Assembly (NCBI RefSeq): GCF_015704865.1
Contig: NZ_JADQTO010000018.1
Span: 62,001-126,000, forward strand
Direction of reading: 5' to 3'
DNA length: 64,000 nucleotides
Origin: Actinoplanes aureus
GTDB taxonomy: Bacteria; Actinomycetota; Actinomycetes; Mycobacteriales; Micromonosporaceae
Positions within the stretch are counted from its first letter, which is position 1. The number at the start of each line of letters is the position of its first letter. Below, in pieces: positions 33,100-42,714 of this stretch. The notes below the pieces were generated by a model, which had not been told where the DNA came from, did not search any database, and worked only from the letters and a program-made list of their open reading frames with translations. The position numbers were made by a program, and so were the translations under genes.

Positions 33100-36000
33100 C
33101 CGGTTCCCACGCTGATCGCCACCGGGCCGGCCGTGCTGTCCAGCACCACGCTGTGCAGTGCCACGTCGCCGGACCGCAGCGTCGTACCGCCGTCGACCGC
33201 CGTGGCCACGGTGAGCGGCGCGGACGGCGGCTCGCCGAGCTTGCGCAGCACCTCCCGGCACGTCCAGATCCGCCAGGCGGCGGTGCCGGTGTCCTCACCG
33301 GCGGCCCGGGCGGCCTGGGCCGCCACCGCCACATCCGCACCGGGCAGCGGTGGCGCCGCCGCACCGATCCGGTCCCAGTCGACCGCCACCCGGCCGGGTC
33401 CGGCCGCGACCAGCAGATGGTCGTCGAGGTGGCTGGCCGACACCGAACCCGGGCCGGTGGTCACCGGGCGCCCGTCGTCGGCGTGCGTGACCCGGACGCC
33501 CGCCAGCCAGCCGGCCACCTCCGCGGTGTGCGCCGGATCGGAGCGGTCGGCCCGGGCGGTGGCCAGTTCCACCGGCGGCGCCGGCCGCTGCCGGGCCAGT
33601 AGCCGGGTCAGGTACGCGCCGGCCAGTTCCAGCGGCCACCGGGGCAGATCCATCGCCCGGACGGCCCGCAGCCGCAACCCGGTCCAGTCCTCCACCGGCG
33701 CGCCCGCCGGATCGGTCACCGTCAGGTCGAAGACGAACCCGTCCGGATCCTCGGAACGCTGCCGGGCGGACACGGTGAGCCGTCCGGCCGGCGGGCGGTG
33801 CATGCGGATGCGGTCCACGCCCACCGGCAGCACCATCCGGTCCGGCACGCAGGCCTGGAGCAGGTGCAGGAACGCGTCGCGGGCGCCGAGGTCGCCGAGG
33901 CGCAGCCGCTGGTCCAGGAACGCGGAGAACCACGGGTCACCCGGGCCGGCGTCGACGACGCCGACGCAGCGGTACGCGCCGATCGCCCGGTAACCGCGTA
34001 CCCGCTGGAACACCGGGCCGTGGAAGAACAGTGGCCCGTACAGGTGCTCGGCCGGCATCTCGGCTCCGGACAGCCCGGCGACCGCCGGGTCCGGCGGCGC
34101 CGGCGGACCGCCGAACCTCGCCCGGAAGTGATCGGTGGCGAAGCCGGTCTCGTCGCTGCGCAGCACCACGTCGACCGTGCCGTCCTCCCTGGTCAGGCCG
34201 GCCACCCGGAGCGTACGGCGGTCCCGGTCCGGAACGGTGACCGGATGGCTGAGCCGCACGTCGGTGAAGAGCGGCCGCTCGGCTGCTCCGGTGAGCGCCG
34301 TGGCGCACTGGGCCATCGCCTCCAGGCCCGCCACGGCCGGCAGCACGGCCGTCCCGTCGACCCGATGGCCGGTCAGGTACGGGTCGGTGCCGGTCGACAC
34401 GTCGGCCGCCGCGACCAGCTCGGTGCCCGGCGTGTGTACCAGTGGCGCCTCCAGGAACCGCCCGGACAACGCCTGGTCGCCGGTGCGCCAGCGCAGCGCC
34501 GGGCTGGCCGGCAGCCGGCCGGTCACCAGCACGCTGGGCGGCAGGGCGGTGGCGGACAACAGGCGCAGCAGCATGGCGGCGCCGGCGTCCACCGGGATCG
34601 GATCGAGGCCGCGCCGGATCAGCCCGTCGAGTACGCCCAGGCGTACCCCCATGCCCGCACCCGACCAGGCCGACCACTCGACGTTGAGCCAGCGGACCTC
34701 GGGCCGCTCCGCGGTGAGCCGGGCGCATCGCTGGGCCAGCCATTCGTTGGCCACCGCGTAGTGCGCCTCGCCGGCCAGCCCGGTACGCGCGATCACCGAA
34801 CCGAAGGTGACCGCGAACCGCAGCTCGCCGGTGTCCAGGGCGGCCAGCACATGCTCGAATCCGTCGGCCTTGGGCGCGTGTGCGGCACGCATCGCCGCCA
34901 CGTCGAGGTCCGGGATGAGCACCGGGGCGTTCTGCCCGGCGGCGTGCAGCAGCGCCCGGACCGGGCCGTGGCGGTGCCGCACCTCGCCGAGCACCCGCGC
35001 CACCGCGGCGCCGTCGGTGACGTCGACCGCCCGGTAGACCGCGTCGGGCAGCCGGGACAGTGTGGCCCGTACCGCCGGGTCGGTCCGCGGTGACCGGCCG
35101 AGCAGCACCATCCGCGCGCCGGTGTGGCCGGCCAGTGCGACGGCGCACTCCGCTCCGATGCCCTTCGCGCCCCCGGTCACCAGGCAGACGTCGCCCGGGC
35201 GCAGCGGGATCCGGTCCGGATCGGCCGGCGGCAGCGCGACCGGCTCCATCATCGGTACGGTGCGCCGCCCGTCCCGGCCGAAGACCACCTCGGCGTACGG
35301 TGCCGGCTCGTGACGGGCCTCGGCGGCGGCCCGCGCGATGCCGGCGGCATCCGCCGGCACCTCGACCACCAGCACCGGGATCTTCGGGTCCTCGGCGGCC
35401 AGGCTGCGGCCGACCGCCGCGCCGACGCCGCCGTGATGCACGACGACGAGCGGGGCGCCGTCGCGGTGCGCCGCCTGGAGCGCGGCCACCACGTCCGCCG
35501 CCGGGGCCGGGGCCGGCCACGGCGGTAGCGCGAGAACGTGAGACGGCGTGCCGTGGCCGGTCCGGGGGAACGCGGCGCGGATCTCGTCCGCCAGCGGGTG
35601 CCCGGCCAGGTCGCCGACCACGGTGAACGAGCGGTCGGTGACCGGGCCGCCCGGCTCGGGCTCCGCGACGAGGGTGGGCGCGAAGGCCCGTACCCATCCG
35701 GCCACACCGGCCGGGGCCGCCTCGTCGCCGTTCTCGGCGGCCGGCAGCTCGGCGATGGTGTCCGCGAGTTCCCGGACGGTCGCGGTGGCGAGGGCGAGCG
35801 GCACCGCCGGCATCGCCCGGCCCAGCCGCGCCGCCGTCTCGGCGGCGATCTGGGTGACCCGCAGCGAGCTCACGTGCAGTTCGGCCAGCAGGCGGGCGTC
35901 CGGCGCGATGGCGTCCGCGTCCAGTTCCAGAGCCTCCGCCACGCAGGCGAGAGCGACACCCAGCGGGTCACTCCGCTCCGGTCCAGCCGGCCGCGCCGCG

Positions 36001-38711
36001 GCCGTCTCCGGACCGGCCGGCACGGCCGGCGTGGCCTCGCACGGGTTGGTCAGCAGCACCCGGTCCCGGTCCAGGGCGAACGGCCGGGTGAAGCGGTTCT
36101 CGAACAGGGGCGCGAGGGTACGGCACCGGCCGGCGGCGAACAGTGCCGCGGTGACCGCCGCGACACCCTCGGCGGAGGGTGACCCGGCGTCCAGGGACAC
36201 GGTCGCGGACCCGGTCAGGCCGGCCATCAGCCGTCCCGGACCGACCTCGACGAACAGGTCGGCGGAGAGCCGGGCCAGCGCCTGCGTGAACCGGACCGGC
36301 GCGGTGAGCTGCCGGACCAGCAGCTCCACCGGATCCTCGCCGGCCAGCCAGTCGCCGGTGACCGTCGAGGCCACCGGCCGGCGCACCGGTCGCCAGGTCA
36401 CCGCGGCGGCGGCCGCCTTGAGCCGGGGCGCGGCCGGTGCCATGGCCGGTGAGTGGAAGGCGTGCGCGACCGGGAGCCAGGCCGCGCTGACGCCGGCGCG
36501 TGCCGCCTTGTCGATCACCCGGCCGACCGCCTCGCGGCCGCCGGACACCACGGTCTGGCGGGCGCCGTTCTCCGCCGCGATCACCGCGTCGGTGCCCCGC
36601 AGCAGACCGGCCACGACCTCCGGGCCGGCGTGCAGGGCCGCCATCCCGGCCGGTGCACGGTCGGCCGCGGCCATGGCGGCTCCCCGGACGGCGGCCAGCG
36701 CGTACGCATCCCTCTCGCGCAGCGCGCCGGCCCAGACCAGCGCACCGATCTCGCCGAGGCTGTGCCCGGCACCCTGGTCCGCGTCGGCGCCGATCGCGGC
36801 CAGCCACCGCAGCCCGGCGAGGATGCCGCGCAGGACAGCCGGCTGTGCGACGTCGGTGCTCACCGTGGCGTGCGGGTCGCCGGGAACCGCAAGCGCGTCG
36901 CCGTATCCGGGCGGCAGGGTGCCGAGCAGCGGACCGAGCGCGCCCGGTCCGGGGTAGCAGGGCGCCGCCTGCCCGGGGAACAGGACCGCGGCGCGCAACC
37001 GGCCGGGGCCGCCGAGAAACACGCCGCGCCGCGGGTCGATGAGCGTCGTGGCACCGGTGGCCAGGTGTTCGCGGGCGTGCCGGACGGCGGCGGCCAGCGC
37101 GTCCGGATCGGTGACCGCGGCAGCGAACCGGTACGGCGCGTCCACCGCCTCGGTGCCGGCCAGGGTGGCCGCCAGATCGCCCAGTTCACCGGCGGACATG
37201 GTGGCCGCTACGTCCCCGATCCGGGCCAGCCTCGCCGCCAGCGCCGCCCGGTCGGCGGCGGTGCAGACCACCACCTCGTGTCCGGGGTGCGGTGCGGCGA
37301 GCCGCCGTTCGGCGGGGGTGAGCCGCCGGCGCCGGCCGGCGGGCGGCCCACCCACGACCACGTGCGCGTTGATGCCGCCGAAGCCCATCGCGCTGACCGC
37401 GGCGTGCCGCCGGCCGGCCGGCCAGGGCCGAGCCTCGCCGAGGATCTCCAGGCGGGCGCCGGGTGCGGTCAGCAGCGGATGCGGTTCCGGGCACCCGGTG
37501 GTCGGCGGCAGCACCCCGTGGTGGATCGCCTGCACCGCCTTGAGCAGCCCGGCCACGCCGGCCGCCGCCTTGGTGTGCCCGATGTTGGCCTTGATACTGC
37601 CGAGCGCCGCCGGACCGGCGGCGTCGCGGCGCAGCTCCAGCAGCGCGTCGAGCTCGGTACGGTCGCCGACGTCGGTGCCGGTGCCGTGCCCCTCGACCAG
37701 GCTCACCGTGGCCGGGTCCACGCGGGCGTGCTGGTACGCCCGGCGCAGCGCCAGACCCTGCCCGGCGGACTCCGGACGGGTCAGCCCGCCGCCGCCGTCC
37801 GACGACAGTCCCCAGCCCAGCAGCTGGGCGTAGGTGCGCAGTCCGCGCCGGCGGGCGTACGACTCCCGGCACAGCACGAGCACCGCGCACCCCTCGCCGG
37901 GCAGGAAGCCGGTCGGGCGCCGGTCGTACACCCGCATCTCGCCGTGCGCCATCGCACCCACCCGGGCGAAGCCCACCAGCTCGAACGGGTCCAGGCTGAG
38001 GTCGACTCCGCCGGCCAGCGCCACGTCCAGCCGGCCCTCGGCCAGCGCCGTGGCGGCCGTGGAGACGGCCAGCAGCGACGACGCGCAGGCACCGTCCACG
38101 GTGTACCCGAAGCCGTGGAAGTCGAAGTGGTTGCACACCCGGCCGGCGATCGTGTTCGCCAGCGCGCCGGCGAGTGTCTCGTCGGACGGCTCCGGGAACG
38201 GCCCCTTGAACGCGCGCTCGACCGCCTCGACGAACCCGGCACGCTCGCCGGCCGGCACGCCCGAGGAGTCGAGCGCGGTCAGCACCGAGCGCCGCACGTA
38301 CGGCCAGCGGTTGCGCAACGCGTTCGCCCGGGAGAACTCGCCGGTCAGCGTGTTGCCCAGCACCACACCGGTGCGGGCGCGGTCCAGCCCGTCGCCGTCC
38401 GGGAATCCGGCGTCGGCCAGCGCCGCCGCGCTCACGTCGAGCGCCAGCCAGTGGGTGGTGTCCACGGCCCGGAACGTCGGGCCGGCCACCCCGAAGCGCT
38501 GCCGGTCGAACGTCCAGTCGCTGATCAGCCCGGCGTGCGTGACGTACGTCTGGTCGGCGTCCGCACCGCCGTACTCGGCCAGCGGCAGCCGTTGCGGCGG
38601 CAACCGGCGGAAGGACCGCCGCCGCGCCATGACGTTCTGCCACAACTGGTGCGGGTCGGCGGCCTCCGGATACCGGCAGGCCATTCCGACGACGGCGATC
38701 CTCTCGGCCAT
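33096..38711 (-). CDS. pksE: Iterative type I enediyne polyketide synthase (PKSE)
   Basis: 1,871 aa, ATG with AGGAGAGA seven bases upstream; PKSEs are near 1,900. Domains: KS about 1-450 with C209 (DGACASSLLA), H342 and H379; AT about 550-870 with S651 (AGHSLGEIG); ACP about 915-990 with S949 in LHVSSLRV, matching the LHLNS-type Ser of enediyne ACPs; KR about 1,160-1,350 with VTGGAKGIG and Y1318 (HYAVANEW); DH about 1,430-1,700 with H1449 in HRVDGTAVLP; and a C-terminal phosphopantetheinyl-transferase-like domain (VAVDWDRIG, IWTCREVLRKLGE). No ER is present. PKSEs build a linear polyene precursor from malonyl-CoA and activate their own ACP. All catalytic motifs seem intact. It sits in the UnbL-UnbV-UnbU-PKS-thioesterase operon. 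Confidence 0.96.
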   Translation of the reverse strand: MAERIAVVGMACRYPEAADPHQLWQNVMARRRSFRRLPPQRLPLAEYGGADADQTYVTHAGLISDWTFDRQRFGVAGPTFRAVDTTHWLALDVSAAALADAGFPDGDGLDRARTGVVLGNTLTGEFSRANALRNRWPYVRRSVLTALDSSGVPAGERAGFVEAVERAFKGPFPEPSDETLAGALANTIAGRVCNHFDFHGFGYTVDGACASSLLAVSTAATALAEGRLDVALAGGVDLSLDPFELVGFARVGAMAHGEMRVYDRRPTGFLPGEGCAVLVLCRESYARRRGLRTYAQLLGWGLSSDGGGGLTRPESAGQGLALRRAYQHARVDPATVSLVEGHGTGTDVGDRTELDALLELRRDAAGPAALGSIKANIGHTKAAAGVAGLLKAVQAIHHGVLPPTTGCPEPHPLLTAPGARLEILGEARPWPAGRRHAAVSAMGFGGINAHVVVGGPPAGRRRRLTPAERRLAAPHPGHEVVVCTAADRAALAARLARIGDVAATMSAGELGDLAATLAGTEAVDAPYRFAAAVTDPDALAAAVRHAREHLATGATTLIDPRRGVFLGGPGRLRAAVLFPGQAAPCYPGPGALGPLLGTLPPGYGDALAVPGDPHATVSTDVAQPAVLRGILAGLRWLAAIGADADQGAGHSLGEIGALVWAGALRERDAYALAAVRGAAMAAADRAPAGMAALHAGPEVVAGLLRGTDAVIAAENGARQTVVSGGREAVGRVIDKAARAGVSAAWLPVAHAFHSPAMAPAAPRLKAAAAAVTWRPVRRPVASTVTGDWLAGEDPVELLVRQLTAPVRFTQALARLSADLFVEVGPGRLMAGLTGSATVSLDAGSPSAEGVAAVTAALFAAGRCRTLAPLFENRFTRPFALDRDRVLLTNPCEATPAVPAGPETAAARPAGPERSDPLGVALACVAEALELDADAIAPDARLLAELHVSSLRVTQIAAETAARLGRAMPAVPLALATATVRELADTIAELPAAENGDEAAPAGVAGWVRAFAPTLVAEPEPGGPVTDRSFTVVGDLAGHPLADEIRAAFPRTGHGTPSHVLALPPWPAPAPAADVVAALQAAHRDGAPLVVVHHGGVGAAVGRSLAAEDPKIPVLVVEVPADAAGIARAAAEARHEPAPYAEVVFGRDGRRTVPMMEPVALPPADPDRIPLRPGDVCLVTGGAKGIGAECAVALAGHTGARMVLLGRSPRTDPAVRATLSRLPDAVYRAVDVTDGAAVARVLGEVRHRHGPVRALLHAAGQNAPVLIPDLDVAAMRAAHAPKADGFEHVLAALDTGELRFAVTFGSVIARTGLAGEAHYAVANEWLAQRCARLTAERPEVRWLNVEWSAWSGAGMGVRLGVLDGLIRRGLDPIPVDAGAAMLLRLLSATALPPSVLVTGRLPASPALRWRTGDQALSGRFLEAPLVHTPGTELVAAADVSTGTDPYLTGHRVDGTAVLPAVAGLEAMAQCATALTGAAERPLFTDVRLSHPVTVPDRDRRTLRVAGLTREDGTVDVVLRSDETGFATDHFRARFGGPPAPPDPAVAGLSGAEMPAEHLYGPLFFHGPVFQRVRGYRAIGAYRCVGVVDAGPGDPWFSAFLDQRLRLGDLGARDAFLHLLQACVPDRMVLPVGVDRIRMHRPPAGRLTVSARQRSEDPDGFVFDLTVTDPAGAPVEDWTGLRLRAVRAMDLPRWPLELAGAYLTRLLARQRPAPPVELATARADRSDPAHTAEVAGWLAGVRVTHADDGRPVTTGPGSVSASHLDDHLLVAAGPGRVAVDWDRIGAAAPPLPGADVAVAAQAARAAGEDTGTAAWRIWTCREVLRKLGEPPSAPLTVATAVDGGTTLRSGDVALHSVVLDSTAGPVAISVGTG

Positions 38712-38722
38712 GCTGATCTCTC

Positions 38723-39664
38723 CTAGCTGCCGACGTTGACCGCCTCCGGCGTGCGTGCCGGAGTGGTGGGCGGTCGCGACGGCGCGGTGCGGCCGTCGCC
38801 CGCGCGGCGGGTCCGCACCAGGGTGAACAGGAACCGGCCGGCGCACACGATGGTCAGCGCGTAGAACAGCCCGAAGGTGATGTGCGCGGTGACCAGCAGG
38901 CCGTACACCCCGGCGGTGGCGGCGCCGAACAGCACCTGGTCGCGCGGGCGCGACGGGGACGTCTGCGGGTCGGTGATCATGTAGTTGGTGAACAGGATGA
39001 ACGCCACGCCGGTCATCACCAGCAGGGCGGACGCCAGACTGTCCGGCAGGAACGCGCCCCGGATCACCGCCTGCAGCGCGAAACCGCCCACCCAGCCGAG
39101 AATCAGCGGCATCCGCCCGGTCAGCTTCGCGTTGATCACCGTGCCGGAGATCAGGATCACCGCCGGCAGCGCCCAGTCGACGATCGAGCCGGTGTTCTCG
39201 GTGAACTGGTACGGCGGTGCGATGGCCACCCAGGTGAAGCAGATCAGCGTGGCGCTGATCCCGAGGTTGCTCGGGTTGAAATAGTGGCGCGGCACCCCAC
39301 CGACCCGGATCCGCAGCAGGTACTTGCTGCTGATCGCGACGGTCACGGCGAAGACGGTGGGCATCAGCCGCTCGTTGCCGTACAGCAGCATCGCGCAGGC
39401 CAGCGCGGCGATGTGCGCGGGCAGCAGGAAGGTGACCAGGTTGCCGGTGGAGCCGCGGAAGCGGACCGGCCGGTGCTGCGCCCACGCGTCCACGCTCTCC
39501 AGGAGCAGGCTCAGCGCGTACGCGGTCAGCAACGCCACGATCGGCGTCAGATACGACTGCTCGAAGCCGAGCCACACGTGCCCGAGGATGGTGAAGACGG
39601 TGATGGACACGGCGAACCGGCGCAGCGCGGTCAACCCCTTGGGCGATCGGGTCGGAGACGTCAT
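38723..39664 (-). CDS. unbU: Enediyne cassette membrane protein, UnbU/RnfD-like
   Basis: 313 aa, ATG with AAGGAA upstream. About eight hydrophobic segments and the RnfD/NqrB-type loop RVGGVPRHYFNPSNLGIS followed by FTNYMITDPQTSPSRPRDQ. It is 11 bases from the PKS start and 12 from UnbV. UnbU (E5-type) is one of the conserved genes of all enediyne cassettes; its biochemical role is not settled. The RnfD resemblance suggests a flavin-bearing redox or transport role in the membrane. Confidence 0.92.
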   Translation of the reverse strand: MTSPTRSPKGLTALRRFAVSITVFTILGHVWLGFEQSYLTPIVALLTAYALSLLLESVDAWAQHRPVRFRGSTGNLVTFLLPAHIAALACAMLLYGNERLMPTVFAVTVAISSKYLLRIRVGGVPRHYFNPSNLGISATLICFTWVAIAPPYQFTENTGSIVDWALPAVILISGTVINAKLTGRMPLILGWVGGFALQAVIRGAFLPDSLASALLVMTGVAFILFTNYMITDPQTSPSRPRDQVLFGAATAGVYGLLVTAHITFGLFYALTIVCAGRFLFTLVRTRRAGDGRTAPSRPPTTPARTPEAVNVGS

Positions 39665-39676
39665 CGCTGTTCCTTT

Positions 39677-41575
39677 CTAGGCGCCGGCGCCGAGGGTCAG
39701 GTCGTGCCAGCCGGGCGGCAGCGTGCGGGTGAGGGTGTGCCGGCCGGCCGCGTCGCGCCAGGTGACCGTGACCGTGGCCGCGCCGCCGCCCGCGCCGAGC
39801 CCGAACAGCAGCTCGGGGGAGTTCACCCCGGTGTGCCCGTTGGCCGGGTAGAGCTGGGCGCGCGACTCGGTGCCGTCCGCGCGGGTGACGGTGACCGAAG
39901 CACCGATGGCCGGTCGCGGCCGATCCGCCGGGCTCGCGCCCGGCAACAACAACCGCAGACCGAGGTACGCGCTACGCGTACCGGTGTTGTGCAGGAACTG
40001 CGAGCGGGCCCACTGGTTCGCGAGGAGCACGTCCGGCCGCCCGTCGTGGTCGACGTCGGCGATCGCGATGCCCCGGCTCGGCCCGTGGTTGGCTATCCCG
40101 AGCTTCGCGGCGATGTCGACGAAGCGGCCGTCGGCGTCCCGGACGAAGAACGGGTCCCGCTCCCGGCCGGAGATGTCGGTGTCGGCGTCGAAGTTCGGCC
40201 ACGCCGCCGGGAACCGCAGCACGTCGTCGTTGGCCATGGCGAGTTCCTGGAGGTTGGCCCAGCGGTTGATCCGGCCGCGGACGAAGCCGACCGCCTGGAT
40301 CAGCTCGTCGGTGCCGTCGCCGTCGAAGTCGGCGGCCTTGACGTCCCAGCCCCAGCCGCTGCGGGGCAGCCCGAGCGGCTCGCTGTCGTCACGGTAGGGC
40401 GCGCGACCGTCGCCGAGCGGGCCGGTCCCGGTGCTGACGAACGCGAAGTTGCTCTCCTCCAGGCCACGCTCGACGGTGATGTTGCTGACCACGATGTCCG
40501 GCCGGCCGTCGGCGTTCAGTTCGGTGTACGCCACACCCATGCTCTTGAACGAGTCGTCGCCGAGCGCCTTGGACTTGGGCATGTCGGCCTCGCGCACGCC
40601 GCGCAGCTCGTCGAACGCGATCCGGCCCGGCGCCGAACGGTTGTGCAGCAACTGGTCCGGCCCGAAGTCGTTGGCCAGGTACAGCTCGGGCAGCGCGTCG
40701 CCGTCCAGGTCCTGGGCGCCGGTGGCCAGCGTCCACGAGGTGGAGGGCGCGCCTTTCAACGCCGCCGAGGCGTCGGTGTAGCGCGGCACGCCGACGCCGG
40801 CGGCCCGGTCCACGCCGGTGAGCCGCAGGATCCGGTTGGTGCCGGCGTTCGTGGCCTTGGACATCGAGTCCTGCATCCGCATGTGCGGGTCGTCGCGGGC
40901 GGCGCCGTCCAGCACCCGGGCACCGTCCGGGAAGTAGTTGCCGATGAACACGTCGAGGCGGCCGTCGCCGTCCAGATCCACCACGTTGGCCGTGGTGCTG
41001 TTCCAGATCTCGGTGGGGTTCGGCACGATGTCGGTGGCACGGAACGCGTCCGCTCGCAGCGGCGCACCGGGCAGGCGCAGGTAGGCGATCGGGGTCCGCC
41101 CCCAGAAGTGCACCAGCACGTCGGTCCAGCCGTCCTCGTTCAGGTCGGCGGGCACGCAACCCATCGGCGCCGTCGTCGTCGCGTCGTACGCCACTCCGGC
41201 CGGCAGCAGCGCGAACACCGGGAACCGGCCGGCGCGGTCCGGCGTCGGCCGGATGGTCACCGAGTCGTCGCGCGGATCGACCAGGCACGCCTCGGCGGGC
41301 AGCCCGTCGCCGTCCATGTCGGCCAGGCCGGCGGCGGCTCCGACCGCGGAGATCCAGCCCTGGATGTGCCGCAGCGCCGGCTGCACGGTCCGTTGCGTAC
41401 GCGCTCCCGCCGGGTCCCCGTTGACGTCGCGGATCTCGAAGCCGAACCGTGCGGCAAGCGTCGTGGTGTCCGCGGCCGGTGCCGCCGGCAGCCGGGTGAA
41501 CCAGCCGGCGGCCACGCACAGCGCCGCTGCCAGCACGGCCACCAGCGCCATCCGTCCGCTCTCCCGCATTCTCAT
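39677..41575 (-). CDS. unbV: Enediyne cassette UnbV protein (FG-GAP/ASPIC-UnbV, CRTAC1-like)
   Basis: 632 aa, ATG overlapping the UnbL stop (ATGA) and preceded by GGAGGAG. An N-terminal hydrophobic segment (about 9-25) probably anchors or exports it. Then follow at least seven calcium-type D-x-D-x-D-G repeats such as DMDGDGLP, DLDGDGRLDVFIGN, DLDGDALPELYLAN and DVDHDGRPDVLLAN, forming a beta-propeller. The C-terminal ASPIC/UnbV domain is marked by IGASVTVTRADGT and QLYPANGHTGVNSPE. UnbV (E4-type) is conserved in enediyne clusters, with unknown function. Confidence 0.95.
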   Translation of the reverse strand: MRMRESGRMALVAVLAAALCVAAGWFTRLPAAPAADTTTLAARFGFEIRDVNGDPAGARTQRTVQPALRHIQGWISAVGAAAGLADMDGDGLPAEACLVDPRDDSVTIRPTPDRAGRFPVFALLPAGVAYDATTTAPMGCVPADLNEDGWTDVLVHFWGRTPIAYLRLPGAPLRADAFRATDIVPNPTEIWNSTTANVVDLDGDGRLDVFIGNYFPDGARVLDGAARDDPHMRMQDSMSKATNAGTNRILRLTGVDRAAGVGVPRYTDASAALKGAPSTSWTLATGAQDLDGDALPELYLANDFGPDQLLHNRSAPGRIAFDELRGVREADMPKSKALGDDSFKSMGVAYTELNADGRPDIVVSNITVERGLEESNFAFVSTGTGPLGDGRAPYRDDSEPLGLPRSGWGWDVKAADFDGDGTDELIQAVGFVRGRINRWANLQELAMANDDVLRFPAAWPNFDADTDISGRERDPFFVRDADGRFVDIAAKLGIANHGPSRGIAIADVDHDGRPDVLLANQWARSQFLHNTGTRSAYLGLRLLLPGASPADRPRPAIGASVTVTRADGTESRAQLYPANGHTGVNSPELLFGLGAGGGAATVTVTWRDAAGRHTLTRTLPPGWHDLTLGAGA

Positions 41576-42555
41576 GATCGCTCCTCCGCGGCCGCCGGGC
41601 CGACCGCGGTGGCGGCCGCCAGCCGCTGCACGCGCAGTCGCCACCGGCGATAGCCGCTCGCGTCCTGGTCCGGGACGTCCAGGCCCTCCCGGGCGGTCCA
41701 GGTCCATGCCGAGGCCGTGGCCGGGGTGACCCCGGCCAGGATGGGCACCGCGATGTCGCAGTGCTCCGGGATGCCGCCGGCCAGCCGCCAGGCCTCGGCG
41801 GCGAACGCCGCGCCCTGCGCGAGGGACGGGCGGTGCTCCGCCGCACGCTCGGCGAGCAGTTCGTAGGTTCCGGGGCCGGCGCCGCCGGCATAGGTGGCGG
41901 CCAGGCCGATCCCGCTCCACACGTCACCGTGGTGGCGTGACGGCATCGTGGTGACCAGCGCGGCCACCCGCTCCGGGTCGCCGCAGGCCCGGAACCAGAG
42001 GGAGCGGCCCAGGCCCTGGTACTCGATCTCGCACACCGCGGAGCACGGGTACGCGTGCGCCCGCCGGCGGTCGAGCTGCCGCGGCCCGGCGAAGAACGCG
42101 TCGCAGAACCCCTTGCCGTCGTACGCCAGCCAGCGCAGCAGCGGTGCCGAGGCGCCGATCCGGCCGAGCCGCCGGCGTCGCAGCTTGGCCATCGCCCAGC
42201 CGCTGCCGACGTGCATCAGGTACGCGTACCGGTCGCCGTAGGCCGCGTGCAGCGCGTCGGTGCGCCGGGTCCCGGAGATCCGCGCCGCGTCCAGCAGGGT
42301 GGCGGCCATGGCCGCGCCCTCGGCGGCGAATCCGCGCCGGTTCGCGGGTGTGTCCAGCTCGGGCGGTTCGTCCGGGCCGGTGGCGAGCTCAGCGTTGTAG
42401 CCGTCCAGGAACGAGCCGGCCGCCGCCTCCAGCGTGGCCCGGGTGGCGGCCGGCTCGGTGGCGAACCCGCGCGCGCGGAAGTCGACCAGCGACGGTGAGA
42501 GCACCAGCGGCCGGCGCCAGCCCAGCCGGCGCTGCGGTGACTTCGATCCGGTCAT
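41572..42555 (-). CDS. unbL: Enediyne cassette UnbL protein (DUF1702)
   Basis: 327 aa. The family is recognised from RARGFATEPAATRATLEAA, the FLDGYNAEL block and GFCDAFFAGPR near residue 155, then EYQGLGRSLWFRACGDPERV and WSGIGLAATYAGG. It is the first gene of the PKS operon and overlaps UnbV by four bases. UnbL (E3-type) is one of the five cassette genes always found with enediyne PKSs; its biochemical role is not established. The start codon has no convincing ribosome binding site; a short hairpin lies at that position. Confidence 0.9.
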   Translation of the reverse strand: MTGSKSPQRRLGWRRPLVLSPSLVDFRARGFATEPAATRATLEAAAGSFLDGYNAELATGPDEPPELDTPANRRGFAAEGAAMAATLLDAARISGTRRTDALHAAYGDRYAYLMHVGSGWAMAKLRRRRLGRIGASAPLLRWLAYDGKGFCDAFFAGPRQLDRRRAHAYPCSAVCEIEYQGLGRSLWFRACGDPERVAALVTTMPSRHHGDVWSGIGLAATYAGGAGPGTYELLAERAAEHRPSLAQGAAFAAEAWRLAGGIPEHCDIAVPILAGVTPATASAWTWTAREGLDVPDQDASGYRRWRLRVQRLAAATAVGPAAAEERS

Positions 42556-42556
42556 G

Positions 42557-42575
42557 CCGGTGAGCCAAACACCGG
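42557..42575 (-). promoter_or_regulatory. Hairpin immediately before the UnbL start
   Basis: CCGGTG at 42557-42562 pairs with CACCGG at 42570-42575 across a seven-base loop. It occupies the usual Shine-Dalgarno position of unbL, where no purine-rich site is seen. It may limit translation or simply be GC-rich chance. Confidence 0.3.
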
Positions 42576-42587
42576 CGGGTTGACGGT

Positions 42588-42604
42588 TTCTGGAACGTTC
42601 TGGA
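42588..42604 (-). promoter_or_regulatory. Direct repeat upstream of the PKS operon
   Basis: TTCTGGA occurs at 42588-42594 and 42598-42604, a 10-bp period, with the palindrome GAACGTTC between. It lies 33-50 bp upstream of the first codon of unbL, in the promoter shared with the divergent MerR gene. SARP sites are direct repeats near 11 bp and MerR sites are dyads between -35 and -10, so either could bind. Confidence 0.35.
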
Positions 42605-42714
42605 CCCGGCCTGACAGCCCCGGAGGGCGGTCCGATCGGAAGAAGTCGGGCCACCGGTGACGCCGTACGATGAGCGGGACCCCAAGCATCGATGCGACCG
42701 GGCAGGTGGGTGCG

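Noticed and set aside
38882..41653. A 920-codon open frame on the plus strand over unbU/unbV
   Set aside because: Low-complexity Arg/Val/Gly/His composition and complete overlap with the UnbU and UnbV genes on the other strand.
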